Origin: Streptomyces sp. NRRL WC-3618 | Lineage (GTDB): Bacteria; Actinomycetota; Actinomycetes; Streptomycetales; Streptomycetaceae | Direction of reading: 5' to 3' | Assembly: GCF_001280005.1 (NCBI RefSeq) | Contig: NZ_LGDW01000051.1 | Location: forward strand, 1 to 64,000 | DNA length: 64,000 nucleotides | Shown: one piece after another, positions 28,728 to 36,689 of the stretch | Layout of the letters: every line of letters begins with the position of its first letter | How positions within the stretch are numbered: the first letter of the stretch is position 1 | Notes under the pieces: model-generated | What the model was told of the DNA's origin: nothing | The model's input: only the letters and a program-made list of their open reading frames with translations | Database searches by the model: none | Translations under genes and position numbers: made by a program

Positions 28728-30511
28728 GCAACGAGGGGGAAGGCGGCGCGGACAGGAGCGGGGAGAGCGGCGGACGAGGGAACAGACGAGGGAACAAGGG
28801 TGACGAAGGGCGGCTGGTCGGGGGCCGGTACCGGCTGACCGAGCGCATCGGCTCCGGCGGCATGGGCACCGTGTGGCGGGCCCAGGACGAACTCGTCGAG
28901 CGTGAGGTCGCCGTCAAGCAGCCGAGGCTGCCGGGGGACCCGCAGGACGCCGCCCATCAGCGGATCGCCCACCGGCTGCACCGGGAGGCGCGGGCCGCCG
29001 CGCGCGTCGACCACCCCTCCGCCGTCTCCGTCCACGATGTCGTCGTCGAGGACGGACTCCCTTGGATCGTCATGGAGTTGGTGCGCGGAGAGTCCCTGCA
29101 CGAGATGCTCCAGCGCGGTCCCCTCAAGCCCGCCGAGTCCGCGCGCATCGGCCTCGCCGTGGTCGGCGCGCTGCGCGCCGCGCACTCCGTCGGGATCGTC
29201 CACCGGGACGTCAAACCCGCCAACGTGCTGCTCGGAGCGCACGGCCGGGTCGTCCTCACCGATTTCGGTATCGCCCACATCATGGGCGAGGAATCCCTCA
29301 CGATGAGCGGGGAGTTCGTCGGCTCCCTCGAGTTCATCGCGCCCGAGCGCATGTCGGGCCGGGGCGCCGGCCCCTCCTCCGACCTGTGGTCGCTCGGCGT
29401 ACTCCTGTACGCGGCCGTCGAGGGCTGGTCCCCCTTCCGCCGTACGACCGTGGAGTCCACGCTCGCCGCGATTCTCTCCGCCGACCCGGTCCAGCCCCAA
29501 CAGGCGGGCCCACTCGGCCCGTTGCTCGTGCGCCTGTTGATGAAGGAACCCGCCGAACGCCCCGACGCGGACGAGGTCGCCGCAGCCCTGGAAGCGGTCG
29601 CGAAGGGCTGGCCGTTGCCGAAGGCGCCGGAGCGCGAGGAGTCGACGAAGACTCAGGAGCCGTCAGGAATCCTGGAGTTCGCGGACGACTCGGGGACGGT
29701 ACGGCTGAGGGCCGACGGCCCGGCATCCGAGCCCGGGTCGCCGTCCGAGGCCGGGGCCGCTTCCGGGTCCGTTTCCGCTTCCGGGCCCAAGACAGCCCAA
29801 CCCGGCACACTCGTACCCGTACCGTCCGTACCCGGACCACTGGTACCCGTGGCCCCCGGCGCCGAGCTCTCTCCCGAGACCCGCGCCGCCTCGCTGCCCG
29901 CCCCCAGGCCGCCGCGTCGCCGACACCCCCTGCGGGTGGCCCTCGTGGTGCTGGCCGGCGTCGTCGCGCTCGTGGGCGGGGGCGTGCTGTTCGACGTCGA
30001 GACCGGCGGCGAGGGGTCCCCCGTCGCAGTGCGTGAGCCGCGCCGCACCACCCCGGACAACTGGCTGGCCCACGAGGAGAAGGACCTGAGGGCGGTCCTC
30101 GCCCTGCCCCGCCAGTACGTTCGTTTCCACGAGCAGGGTGACGCCGACGACCAGCCCCGGATGGCGCTCTACGACAACGACGGGGTCATCGATGTCCGCC
30201 TCACCCTGTGGGACAAGGCGCCCGGCTCGCCCCTGAGCCAGGCGAAGGAGGCCGCCGACATCTGGTCGGGATACGGCCAGTCGACCACCCGGTACACCGA
30301 CACAACCGTTGGCGGATACCAGGCAGTTCAGGCCGACACCACCTACGAGACCGAGCGCAGGGTCATCCGGGTCATGCAGGTGGAGATCCTGACCGACGAC
30401 GGCAGGCTCTACGAGCTGCGCGTCGACATGCCCAAGGGGACGCCGAACGAGAAGCGGGGGGCGGACGTCTTCCAGGGGGCGCGTGACCGGCTCGAAATCG
30501 ACAGGAAGTGA
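28724..30511 (+). CDS. Membrane Ser/Thr protein kinase E, coupled to the lipid kinase
   Basis: 595 aa, starting inside the lipid-kinase stop codon. Kinase core: IGSGGMGTVW, AVKQ, HRDVKPANVLL, DFGIAH, PERM and DLWSLG, about residues 30-305. A Pro/Ser/Val-rich linker leads to one membrane helix (about 403-425, VALVVLAGVVALVGGG). The extracytoplasmic domain (LAHEEKDLRAVLALPRQYVR) is more divergent than those of kinases C and D but has a similar length. The obligate pairing with a lipid kinase suggests a shared envelope-signalling role. Confidence 0.92.
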   Translation: MSNEGEGGADRSGESGGRGNRRGNKGDEGRLVGGRYRLTERIGSGGMGTVWRAQDELVEREVAVKQPRLPGDPQDAAHQRIAHRLHREARAAARVDHPSAVSVHDVVVEDGLPWIVMELVRGESLHEMLQRGPLKPAESARIGLAVVGALRAAHSVGIVHRDVKPANVLLGAHGRVVLTDFGIAHIMGEESLTMSGEFVGSLEFIAPERMSGRGAGPSSDLWSLGVLLYAAVEGWSPFRRTTVESTLAAILSADPVQPQQAGPLGPLLVRLLMKEPAERPDADEVAAALEAVAKGWPLPKAPEREESTKTQEPSGILEFADDSGTVRLRADGPASEPGSPSEAGAASGSVSASGPKTAQPGTLVPVPSVPGPLVPVAPGAELSPETRAASLPAPRPPRRRHPLRVALVVLAGVVALVGGGVLFDVETGGEGSPVAVREPRRTTPDNWLAHEEKDLRAVLALPRQYVRFHEQGDADDQPRMALYDNDGVIDVRLTLWDKAPGSPLSQAKEAADIWSGYGQSTTRYTDTTVGGYQAVQADTTYETERRVIRVMQVEILTDDGRLYELRVDMPKGTPNEKRGADVFQGARDRLEIDRK

Positions 30512-30724
30512 CCCGCGTCTCCCCGGTCGGCTCCCGGCCGGGGAAAAGTGATTCATCCCGTCGTACCCGGGGGCGCGCGCGACGCCCAACGCCCTGATCA
30601 GCGGATTCGTTGCCAGTACTCACTGGCGGCATGTCGCCGGGGGACGGCACCGTTGTGCGTAGCCGGTGAATCCGGGTTACCCCTGGGTACCCAAAGTCTC
30701 CGAGTCCGTCATACCCTGCGGCTC

Positions 30725-32356
30725 ATGACGGACTCGCAGGCCCCGGTAAAGCCCGGCACCGACACCCCCACCGGTACGAACCCCCTGGCCCCCGCGCCCA
30801 TAGGCGCCCGCACCGCCGCCGACGTGGTCACCCCCGAGCTGGTCGCCCAGCTCACCAAGGGTGTCGTCGGCTCCGGTCGCACCGCCAACCACACCCCGTT
30901 CACCGGCGAGAAGCTGGCCGACCTGCCCGAGTCCACCCCCGAGGACGTGGAGAAGGCGTACGAGCGGGCCCGCGCCGCCCAGGCCGTCTGGGAGCAGACC
31001 CCGGTACGGCAGCGCGCCGCCGTGCTGCTCCGCTTCCACGACCTGGTGCTGGCACGACAGGCCGAAGTCCTCGACCTCATCCAGTTGGAGACCGGCAAGG
31101 CCCGCCTGCACGCCCACGAGGAGGTCCAGGCCGTCGCCGTGGCCGCCCGCCACTACGGCCGCATGGCCCCCCGGTACCTGAAGCCGAAGCGGCACGCCGG
31201 CGCGATGCCCACGCTCACCAGGGTCACCGAACTGCGCCACGCGCGCGGGGTGGTCGGGCAGATCTCCCCTTGGAACTACCCGCTGGAGCTGTCGATCGGC
31301 GACGCGATCCCGGCGTTCGTCGCGGGCAACGCGGTCGTGATGAAGCCGGACACGGAGACCTGCCTGACGGCACTGTGGGCCCGGGACCTGCTCATCGAGG
31401 CCGGCCTGCCCGCCGATGTCTTCCAGGTCGTCCTCGGCGACGGCCCGGTCATCGGCCCCGAGGTCGTCAAGCACGCCGACTACGTCTCCTTCACCGGCTC
31501 CACCCGCACCGGCCGCGAGGTCGCGCAGGGCGCCGCCGCGCGCCTGGTCGGCGTGTCGCTCGAACTCGGCGGCAAGAACGCCATGTTGGTCCTGGACGAC
31601 GCCGACATCGAGAAGGCGGCGGCGGGCGCCGTCCGGGCCTGCTTCTCCTCGGCCGGCCAACTCTGCATCTCCATCGAGCGGTTGTACGTCCACGAGTCGA
31701 TCGCGGACGCGTTCGTCGAGCGCTTCGCCGCCCGCACGAAGGCGATGCGGCTCGGCAAGTCCCTTGCGTACGGCGCCGACATGGGCTCGCTGGTCGGCGA
31801 ACGCCAGCTGGAGACGGTGACGCAGCACGTCGACGAGGCGGTCGCGAAGGGCGCGAAGGTCATCGCGGGCGGCACCGCCCGCCCGGACATCGGCCCGTAC
31901 TTCTACGAGCCGACCATCCTCGACGGCGTCGAGACCCCGATGGCCGTCTGCTCGGAGGAGACCTTCGGCCCGGTCGTCTCGATCTACCGGTTCACGACCG
32001 ACGACGAGGCGGTGGCCCTCGCCAACTCCACGCCGTACGGCCTGAATTCCTCGGTCTGGACGAAGAACGGCGCCCGTGGCCGCGCCGTCGCCGCCCGCGT
32101 GCGCTGTGGCACGGTCAACGTCAACGAGGGCTACGCGTCCGCCTACGGCAGCGTCCAGTCGCCGATGGGCGGCATGAAGGACTCCGGCCTCGGCCGCCGC
32201 CACGGCTCCGAGGGCATCCTCAAGTACACCGAGGCCCAGACGGTCGCCCAGCAGCGCCTGCTGCCGATGGGCCCCGCCCTGGGCATGGACGACGAGAAGT
32301 ACGCGGAGTTCATGAGCCGGAGCCTCAAGGTGATGAAGGCGCTGAGGCTGCGGTAA
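30725..32356 (+). CDS. Aldehyde dehydrogenase, succinate-semialdehyde dehydrogenase type
   Basis: 543 aa from the ATG at 30725. Class 3-like ALDH features: QISPWNYPLELSIGDAIPA, KPDTETCLTALWA, FTGSTRTGREVAQGAA, catalytic Glu in LELGGKNAML, and catalytic Cys in SSAGQLCISIERLYV. EETFGPVVSIYRF completes the family. Overall it resembles actinobacterial GabD2-type succinic semialdehyde dehydrogenases, which use NAD(P)+ to make succinate; the substrate assignment is by family only. A CATACC box 12 bp before the ATG would give a nearly leaderless message. The GMC oxidoreductase gene follows after 33 bp, so the two are likely cotranscribed. Confidence 0.87.
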   Translation: MTDSQAPVKPGTDTPTGTNPLAPAPIGARTAADVVTPELVAQLTKGVVGSGRTANHTPFTGEKLADLPESTPEDVEKAYERARAAQAVWEQTPVRQRAAVLLRFHDLVLARQAEVLDLIQLETGKARLHAHEEVQAVAVAARHYGRMAPRYLKPKRHAGAMPTLTRVTELRHARGVVGQISPWNYPLELSIGDAIPAFVAGNAVVMKPDTETCLTALWARDLLIEAGLPADVFQVVLGDGPVIGPEVVKHADYVSFTGSTRTGREVAQGAAARLVGVSLELGGKNAMLVLDDADIEKAAAGAVRACFSSAGQLCISIERLYVHESIADAFVERFAARTKAMRLGKSLAYGADMGSLVGERQLETVTQHVDEAVAKGAKVIAGGTARPDIGPYFYEPTILDGVETPMAVCSEETFGPVVSIYRFTTDDEAVALANSTPYGLNSSVWTKNGARGRAVAARVRCGTVNVNEGYASAYGSVQSPMGGMKDSGLGRRHGSEGILKYTEAQTVAQQRLLPMGPALGMDDEKYAEFMSRSLKVMKALRLR

Positions 32357-32389
32357 CCGACGTTTTTCTGTTCTCGACGAGGAGAGCAC

Positions 32390-34228
32390 GTGCCGTACGA
32401 CCACGACGACGACCATGGGTACGACCGCGACCATGAGCACGACCGCGACCATGGGTACGACTACGACGTCATCGTCGTGGGCTCCGGCTTCGGCGGCTCC
32501 GTCACCGCCCTGCGCCTGACCGAGAAGGGGTACCGGGTCGGCGTACTGGAGGCGGGCCGCCGCTTCACGCGCGAGACGCTTCCCCGGAACTCCTGGGACC
32601 TGAAGAACTACCTGTGGGCGCCCAGGCTCGGCATGTACGGCATCCAGCGCATCCATCTGCTGGGCAATGTGATGGTGTTGGCGGGCGCGGGTGTCGGCGG
32701 AGGTTCGCTGAACTACGCCAACACCCTCTACGTACCGCCGAAGCCGTTCTTCGACGACCCCCAGTGGCGTGACATCACGGACTGGCAGGAAGAGCTCCGG
32801 CCCTACTACGACCAGGCCCGGCGCATGCTCGGCGTACGGCTCAACCCGACGATGACCCCGTCCGACGTCCATCTGAAGGCGGCGGCGGAGCGGATGGGCG
32901 TCGGCGACACCTTCCACATGGCGCCGGTGGGCGTCTTCTTCGGGGATGGCGAGGACGCGGAGGGCGCGGTGCGGGCGGCGCCGGGGGAGCGGGCCGCCGA
33001 CCCCTACTTCGGGGGCGCGGGGCCCGCCCGTACGGCGTGCACCGAGTGCGGTGAGTGCATGACGGGCTGCCGGCACGGTGCGAAGAACACCCTCAACGAG
33101 AACTATCTCTACCTCGCCGAGAAGGCGGGCGCGGTCGTCCACCCTCTGACGACGGTCGTGTCCGTCACGGACGACTCGCGCGGCGGCTACGCGCTGGCCA
33201 CCCTCCCCACGGACAGGAAGAAGAGCGGGGGGCGCACCTTCACGGCCCGCCGCGTCGTCCTCGCCGCCGGTACCTACGGCACCCAGACGCTGCTGCACCG
33301 GATGAAGGCGGGCGGCCAACTCCCTTACCTGTCCGACCGTTTGGGCGAGCTGACCCGTACCAACTCGGAGGCGCTCGTCGGCGCCCAGACCGACAACCGC
33401 CGCTACCGCAGGGCGACCGGGCAGACGAAGGTCGACTTCACCCGAGGCGTCGCCATCACCTCATCGGTCCACCCCGACGAGAACACCCACATCGAACCGG
33501 TCCGCTACGGCAAGGGATCGAACTCGATGGGCGGCCTGTCGATCCTCCAAGTCCCCTACGCGGAAGGCTCGTCGAGAGCGCTGGGCTGGCTGGCGAACTC
33601 CGCCCGCCACCCTCTCCTCGTCCTCCGTTCGATCTCCAACCGCCGCTGGTCGGAACGCACCATCATCGGGCTGGTGATGCAGTCCCTGGACAACTCCCTG
33701 ACCACCTATCTGAAGCCGAAGGGTGCGGGCAAAGGTCTTTTGACGGCCCGTCAGGGTCACGGCGCGCCCAACCCCAAGCAGATCAGGGCGGCGACCGAGA
33801 GCGCGTCGGCGATCGCCGCGGAGATCAACGGCTTCGCCGGCAGCAACGTGGGCGAGCTCATGGGCATGCCGCTGACCGCCCACTTCCTCGGCGGCTGCCC
33901 GATCGGCGGCTCACGGGAGACGGGCGTGATCGACCCCTACCACCGCCTGTACGGCCACGCGGGCATCTCGGTGGTCGACGGCGCCGCCGTCTCCGCGAAC
34001 CTGGGCGTCAACCCGTCCCTCACGATCACCGCCCAGGCCGAACGCGCGATGTCGTACTGGCCGAACAACGGGGAGGCGGATCCGCGTCCGGCCCAGGGCG
34101 CCGCGTACGAGCGACTGAAACCGGTCGAACCGAAGGCACCGGCGGTCCCGGCGGAGGCGTTCGGCGCCCTGCGCCTGCCGTTCCTGGGGATCCCGACGGT
34201 AAGGCCCACGGACGACAGGAGAAAATGA
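32390..34228 (+). CDS. GMC-type FAD oxidoreductase with a Cys-rich cluster motif
   Basis: 612 aa from a GTG at 32390 behind GAGGAGAG. The first 25 residues are a His/Asp/Tyr repeat (DHGYDRDHEHDRDHGYDYD). The FAD motif follows (VIVVGSGFGGSVTALRL), then AGAGVGGGSLNYANTLYVPP, as in cholesterol-oxidase-like GMC proteins, and the C-terminal LGGCPIGGSRETGVIDPYHRLYG with GVNPSLTITA. At about residue 215, CTECGECMTGC has ferredoxin-like Cys spacing before RHGAKNTL and may hold an Fe-S cluster. It probably oxidises an alcohol to the aldehyde used by the upstream dehydrogenase; the substrate is unknown. Confidence 0.87.
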   Translation: MPYDHDDDHGYDRDHEHDRDHGYDYDVIVVGSGFGGSVTALRLTEKGYRVGVLEAGRRFTRETLPRNSWDLKNYLWAPRLGMYGIQRIHLLGNVMVLAGAGVGGGSLNYANTLYVPPKPFFDDPQWRDITDWQEELRPYYDQARRMLGVRLNPTMTPSDVHLKAAAERMGVGDTFHMAPVGVFFGDGEDAEGAVRAAPGERAADPYFGGAGPARTACTECGECMTGCRHGAKNTLNENYLYLAEKAGAVVHPLTTVVSVTDDSRGGYALATLPTDRKKSGGRTFTARRVVLAAGTYGTQTLLHRMKAGGQLPYLSDRLGELTRTNSEALVGAQTDNRRYRRATGQTKVDFTRGVAITSSVHPDENTHIEPVRYGKGSNSMGGLSILQVPYAEGSSRALGWLANSARHPLLVLRSISNRRWSERTIIGLVMQSLDNSLTTYLKPKGAGKGLLTARQGHGAPNPKQIRAATESASAIAAEINGFAGSNVGELMGMPLTAHFLGGCPIGGSRETGVIDPYHRLYGHAGISVVDGAAVSANLGVNPSLTITAQAERAMSYWPNNGEADPRPAQGAAYERLKPVEPKAPAVPAEAFGALRLPFLGIPTVRPTDDRRK

Positions 34229-34271
34229 GAGAAGGACCCGCGCCCCCCTCCGAGCGCAGGTCCCTCTCTGG
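34227..34271. terminator. Bidirectional terminator between convergent genes
   Basis: GAGAGAAGGACCCGCGC pairs, with one bulge, with GCGCAGGTCCCTCTCT. It fills most of the 57-bp gap between the GMC oxidoreductase and the sortase-substrate gene. Confidence 0.75.
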
Positions 34272-34285
34272 TTCGTGCCGGAGGC

Positions 34286-35323
34286 TTACGCCTCCGTGTC
34301 CGCCTTCCGGCGACGCATCGCGAACACCGCGCCCGCACCGGCGACGACGGCGACACCGCCGACCAGGCCGATCATCGGCAGGGCGGAGCTGGAGCCGGTG
34401 TCGGCGAGGTTGCCGGTCGGCAGGGCGGTGACGTCACCCTGGGGCTTGTGGACCGAGTCCTTGGGACCGTTGCCGCTCGGCGTGGCCGTACCCGGGTCCG
34501 TGTTCGGGGCGCCGGCCTTCAGAACGCGGAAGTCGTACTGGGCCCAGCCTTCGGCGATGCATTCCTGGCCGTCGACGTTGTCGATGTATGCGCCGGAGCC
34601 GAAGGAGTAGGCGTCGCCTGCGGGGGCCTCCTTGGAGACGCTGATGCGCAGATCGACGGACTGGCTGGCCTTGGCCTTGAGCTTGTCGACGTAGAAGAAG
34701 TAGTCGCCCGCCCAGTCGTCGTTGCCGATCCGGTCCCAGGCGCCGGTCTCGGGGTTCTTGAACTCCAGGTCGACGTACGGGCTCAGGAACTTCGCCTCGT
34801 CGATCTCGTAGTTCTCGACCTCGGCGTAGAAGGCGACGTGCTTGATGTCGGCCGCCGAGTCGTTGGTGACGACCAGCTTGAAGTCGTGGAAGCCGTCGCC
34901 CGCGACGATCTTGCCCGGCAGGCCCTTGATGTCGGCGGACACCTGCGCGTCGCCGTAGTTCTCGTCGAGGTCCTCGCAGAACGGGACGTCCGGGTCCGAC
35001 GGCTGCTCGCTCGGCTCGGCGGAGACCGAGGCGGAGGCGGACAGGGACGGGGAGGGCGAGGCGGAGTCGCTCGTGCTCGAGCTCGGTGAGGCGCTGCCCG
35101 ACGACGGCACGTCGGACGGCAGAGCGGTGTCGGACGGCGCGGGGTCCGTGGGGGTCGCCGAAGCAGTGTCGCTCGGGGTCTGCGAGGGCGTCTCGGTGAC
35201 GGCCGTCTCGGTCGGCGTGGCCGACGGCGACTCGTCGGCGAACGCGGCGGGCGCGGACAGCAGGGCGAGCGGGGCTATGACGGCAGTCGCCGCTGCGGCG
35301 GCCATGGCACGGCGAAGCTTCAT
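34286..35323 (-). CDS. LAxTG sortase-anchored surface protein
   Basis: 345 aa from the ATG at 35323 (a preceding TTG is also in frame). Signal peptide MKLRRAMAAAAATAVIAPLA ending near ALLSAPAAFA. Then about 85 residues of Ser/Pro/Thr/Ala-rich stalk, a folded domain (FCEDLDENYGDAQVSADIKGLPG through GAYIDNVDGQECIAEGW) with two Cys that may form a disulfide, and a C-terminal sorting signal: NLADTG, a hydrophobic helix and the basic tail MRRRKADTEA. LAxTG is the motif used by class E sortases of Streptomyces. The folded domain looks like a beta sandwich; its ligand is unknown. No sortase gene is adjacent. Confidence 0.88.
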   Translation of the reverse strand: MKLRRAMAAAAATAVIAPLALLSAPAAFADESPSATPTETAVTETPSQTPSDTASATPTDPAPSDTALPSDVPSSGSASPSSSTSDSASPSPSLSASASVSAEPSEQPSDPDVPFCEDLDENYGDAQVSADIKGLPGKIVAGDGFHDFKLVVTNDSAADIKHVAFYAEVENYEIDEAKFLSPYVDLEFKNPETGAWDRIGNDDWAGDYFFYVDKLKAKASQSVDLRISVSKEAPAGDAYSFGSGAYIDNVDGQECIAEGWAQYDFRVLKAGAPNTDPGTATPSGNGPKDSVHKPQGDVTALPTGNLADTGSSSALPMIGLVGGVAVVAGAGAVFAMRRRKADTEA

Positions 35324-35402
35324 CAAGACCTCAAGACCTCAGGACAATCGAGCTGAGGGGCACGGACGTGGCCCCTGGTTCTGAACGTGTGACATGTGTC
35401 GG

Positions 35403-35429
35403 CTGTGAATGGTTGCTCTTCACTCACAG
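35403..35429. promoter_or_regulatory. Operator-like inverted repeat upstream of the LAxTG gene
   Basis: CTGTGAATG and CACTCACAG (one mismatch) flank a nine-base spacer about 80 bp upstream of the surface-protein start. The spacing is too wide for a Crp site. The cognate regulator is unknown. Confidence 0.4.
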
Positions 35430-35528
35430 AAAATTTATGTGTACTGGGTCACATTTCGAGGTGGCGAGGGTGAGGGGGGTGTCGAGCCGTCTTCGGCCGC
35501 CGGACATGGCACCGGACATGGCAATGGC

Positions 35529-35563
35529 AAAGGGCCCCGCGGGGCGGAGCCGCGGGGCCCTTT
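35529..35563. terminator. Strong bidirectional terminator-like hairpin
   Basis: AAAGGGCCCCGCGG pairs perfectly over 14 bp with CCGCGGGGCCCTTT around a seven-base loop. Both strands end in a short T run. No gene ends nearby, so it may end an unannotated transcript. Confidence 0.7.
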
Positions 35564-35793
35564 CCGTCAGCACCGGCGTCAGGGCAGCGCCGGTGCCTGG
35601 GGGAAGCGGCGCCGGGGGGTTGCGCCGCATTGATGGTCTGAACCAATGGCAGTCGGGGATCGCAAGGCAACGCACTTGCCTGCCAAGGGGCTTGGGTTTG
35701 TTCTTGCATCGTGCTGGAAGGTCACGCGGTACGCAACCTTTTGACCCGGGCTCGTACTTTTTGGGCCTTGTGCTGCAGTCGACTGAGCTGTGC

Positions 35794-35825
35794 CGGTCGG
35801 CCCCGGGCGTCCCCGGGGCCGACCG
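35794..35825 (+). terminator. Strong hairpin, possible end of a small RNA
   Basis: CGGTCGGCCCCGGG pairs perfectly with CCCGGGGCCGACCG around the tetraloop CGTC, followed on the plus strand by TTCTCT. The downstream chorismate mutase gene runs the other way and stops at 35984, 158 bp away. Confidence 0.6.
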
Positions 35826-35983
35826 TTCTCTGGGGTGACCGGGCTGCTGTCCCCTGCCGTCCGGTCACAACCCTGGAGCCACGCGTGGTTTGTGCGGGCC
35901 CGCCCCTGGCTGGCACGGACACCGGTACCAACGAAGAACGCCTACGGCGGTCACGCGCCGGACGGGTGAGACGGTGCCCGAAC

Positions 35984-36283
35984 TCAGATACGACCCCGGC
36001 ACAGCTCCAGCAAGGTCATCGCGAGGGAGGTGCCGGGCCGGCCCAGCGCGTCCCGGTAGTGCCCGAGGACGTCCATCTCGCGGGACAGGTTCACGCGCCG
36101 CCCGCCGGAGGCGATCCGCGAGTCCTGGATCACGGCGGACACGGCCATCCGTTCCTGGACGAGACCGATGATCCGGTCGTCGAGCGCGTCGATGCGTTCC
36201 CGTGCGCCGGTGATCACGTCGGCGGCCTCGGAGGTACGGGCACCGGTCACATCGAGAGAGGTCGTGGATGTCATAGAGGTCAT
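35984..36283 (-). CDS. Chorismate mutase (AroQ class)
   Basis: 99 aa from an ATG eight bases after AAGGAG. It is a single all-helical AroQ domain: ARERIDALDDRIIGLVQERMAVSAVIQ forms the long first helix with the conserved Arg residues, then SRIASGGRRVNLSREMDVLGHYRDALG and the last helix TSLAMTLLELCRGRI. It converts chorismate to prephenate, the branch point to Phe and Tyr. It is monofunctional and has no signal peptide. The roughly 180-nt leader carries a short ORF with Phe and Tyr codons and a terminator-like hairpin, pointing to attenuation control. Confidence 0.88.
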   Translation of the reverse strand: MTSMTSTTSLDVTGARTSEAADVITGARERIDALDDRIIGLVQERMAVSAVIQDSRIASGGRRVNLSREMDVLGHYRDALGRPGTSLAMTLLELCRGRI

Positions 36284-36337
36284 CTCGGGGCTCCTTGTGG
36301 GAAGGGTGCCCCGGACCGGCAGGACCCGGAAACGACA

Positions 36338-36368
36338 GACGCCCCGGGCCTTGTCGGCCTGGGGCGCC
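36338..36368 (-). terminator. Attenuator hairpin in the chorismate mutase leader
   Basis: On the minus strand GGCGCCCCAGGCC pairs with GGCCCGGGGCGTC around GACAA (12 of 13 pairs, counting one G-T), followed by TGTCGTTT. It lies between the leader ORF and the chorismate mutase ribosome site. Confidence 0.7.
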
Positions 36369-36390
36369 TGGGAAGTCGCTTGTCAGTTGC

Positions 36391-36462
36391 TCAAGCAGCA
36401 CGACCATGGCAGCCGGTGGGCCGGTTGCCATAGGTAAAGAGGAAGGTCGGGTGCGTGAGCAT
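36391..36462 (-). CDS. Putative attenuator leader peptide (Phe/Tyr codons)
   Basis: 23 codons: MLTHPTFLFTYGNRPTGCHG, then RAA and stop. The run F-L-F-T-Y contains two Phe codons and one Tyr codon, the end products of the pathway entered by the downstream enzyme. The ATG is placed where transcription from the promoter at 36470-36498 should begin, so translation is probably leaderless, as in known Streptomyces amino-acid leader peptides. Just after the Tyr codon the RNA can fold a hairpin (ATGGCAACCGG with CCGGCTGCCAT), which a ribosome stalled on Phe/Tyr codons would disrupt. Confidence 0.7.
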   Translation of the reverse strand: MLTHPTFLFTYGNRPTGCHGRAA

Positions 36463-36469
36463 GGGGGTC

Positions 36470-36498
36470 AGTATGCACGGGGCGGGACGCCTTTCCAA
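36470..36498 (-). promoter_or_regulatory. Promoter of the leader peptide/chorismate mutase transcript
   Basis: Minus strand: TTGGAA (36493-36498), a 17-base spacer, and CATACT (36470-36475). The start site falls at or just before the leader ATG at 36462. Confidence 0.65.
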
Positions 36499-36540
36499 GG
36501 CGGTATTTTCTTCAGCTTTTTTCAGCGTCGGCGGGCATCC

Positions 36541-36612
36541 TCAGCCTGTCCGGCGTTTGAGGACAAGGCCCGTTCAGGGCCGAAGCGGGGGCCCGGGGGG
36601 CGGGCAGCCCCC
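36541..36612 (+). repeat. Dispersed Streptomyces intergenic repeat, copy 2
   Basis: It shares the GTCCGGCGTTTGAGG core and the CCCCCA end with the copy at 2494-2560. Between them are a GGCCCG/CGGGCC-type hairpin and a GGGGGC/GCCCCC pairing. It lies between the divergent chorismate mutase leader and guaA. Confidence 0.6.
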
Positions 36613-36689
36613 AGCGACGGCGAGGTGCCCCACGCCCACCCCGGTAGAATCGGAGGCACAGACCGCCGCCCAACCGCCGGAAGGCCCCC

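Larger units (their letters stand above)
35324..35983. other. 660-bp intergenic region with operator-like repeat and two strong hairpins
   Basis: No frame here has coding character. It contains a palindrome at 35403-35429, a terminator-like hairpin at 35529-35563 and a second at 35794-35825. The stretch 35640-35790 is less GC-rich than its surroundings. A small RNA on the plus strand ending at the second hairpin is possible. Confidence 0.45.

Noticed and set aside
30677..33319. 880-codon antisense frame over the aldehyde dehydrogenase and GMC genes
   Set aside because: Spans two well-supported genes and has only low-complexity Arg/Gly/Val composition.
35403..35429. Crp-like TGTGA...TCACA site
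   Set aside because: Half-sites are 15 bases apart instead of the six required by Crp, so it is listed only as an unassigned palindrome.
35722..35931. Small Arg/Lys-rich minus-strand ORF after chorismate mutase
   Set aside because: Third codon positions are not GC-enriched, unlike real genes here, and no ribosome site is present.
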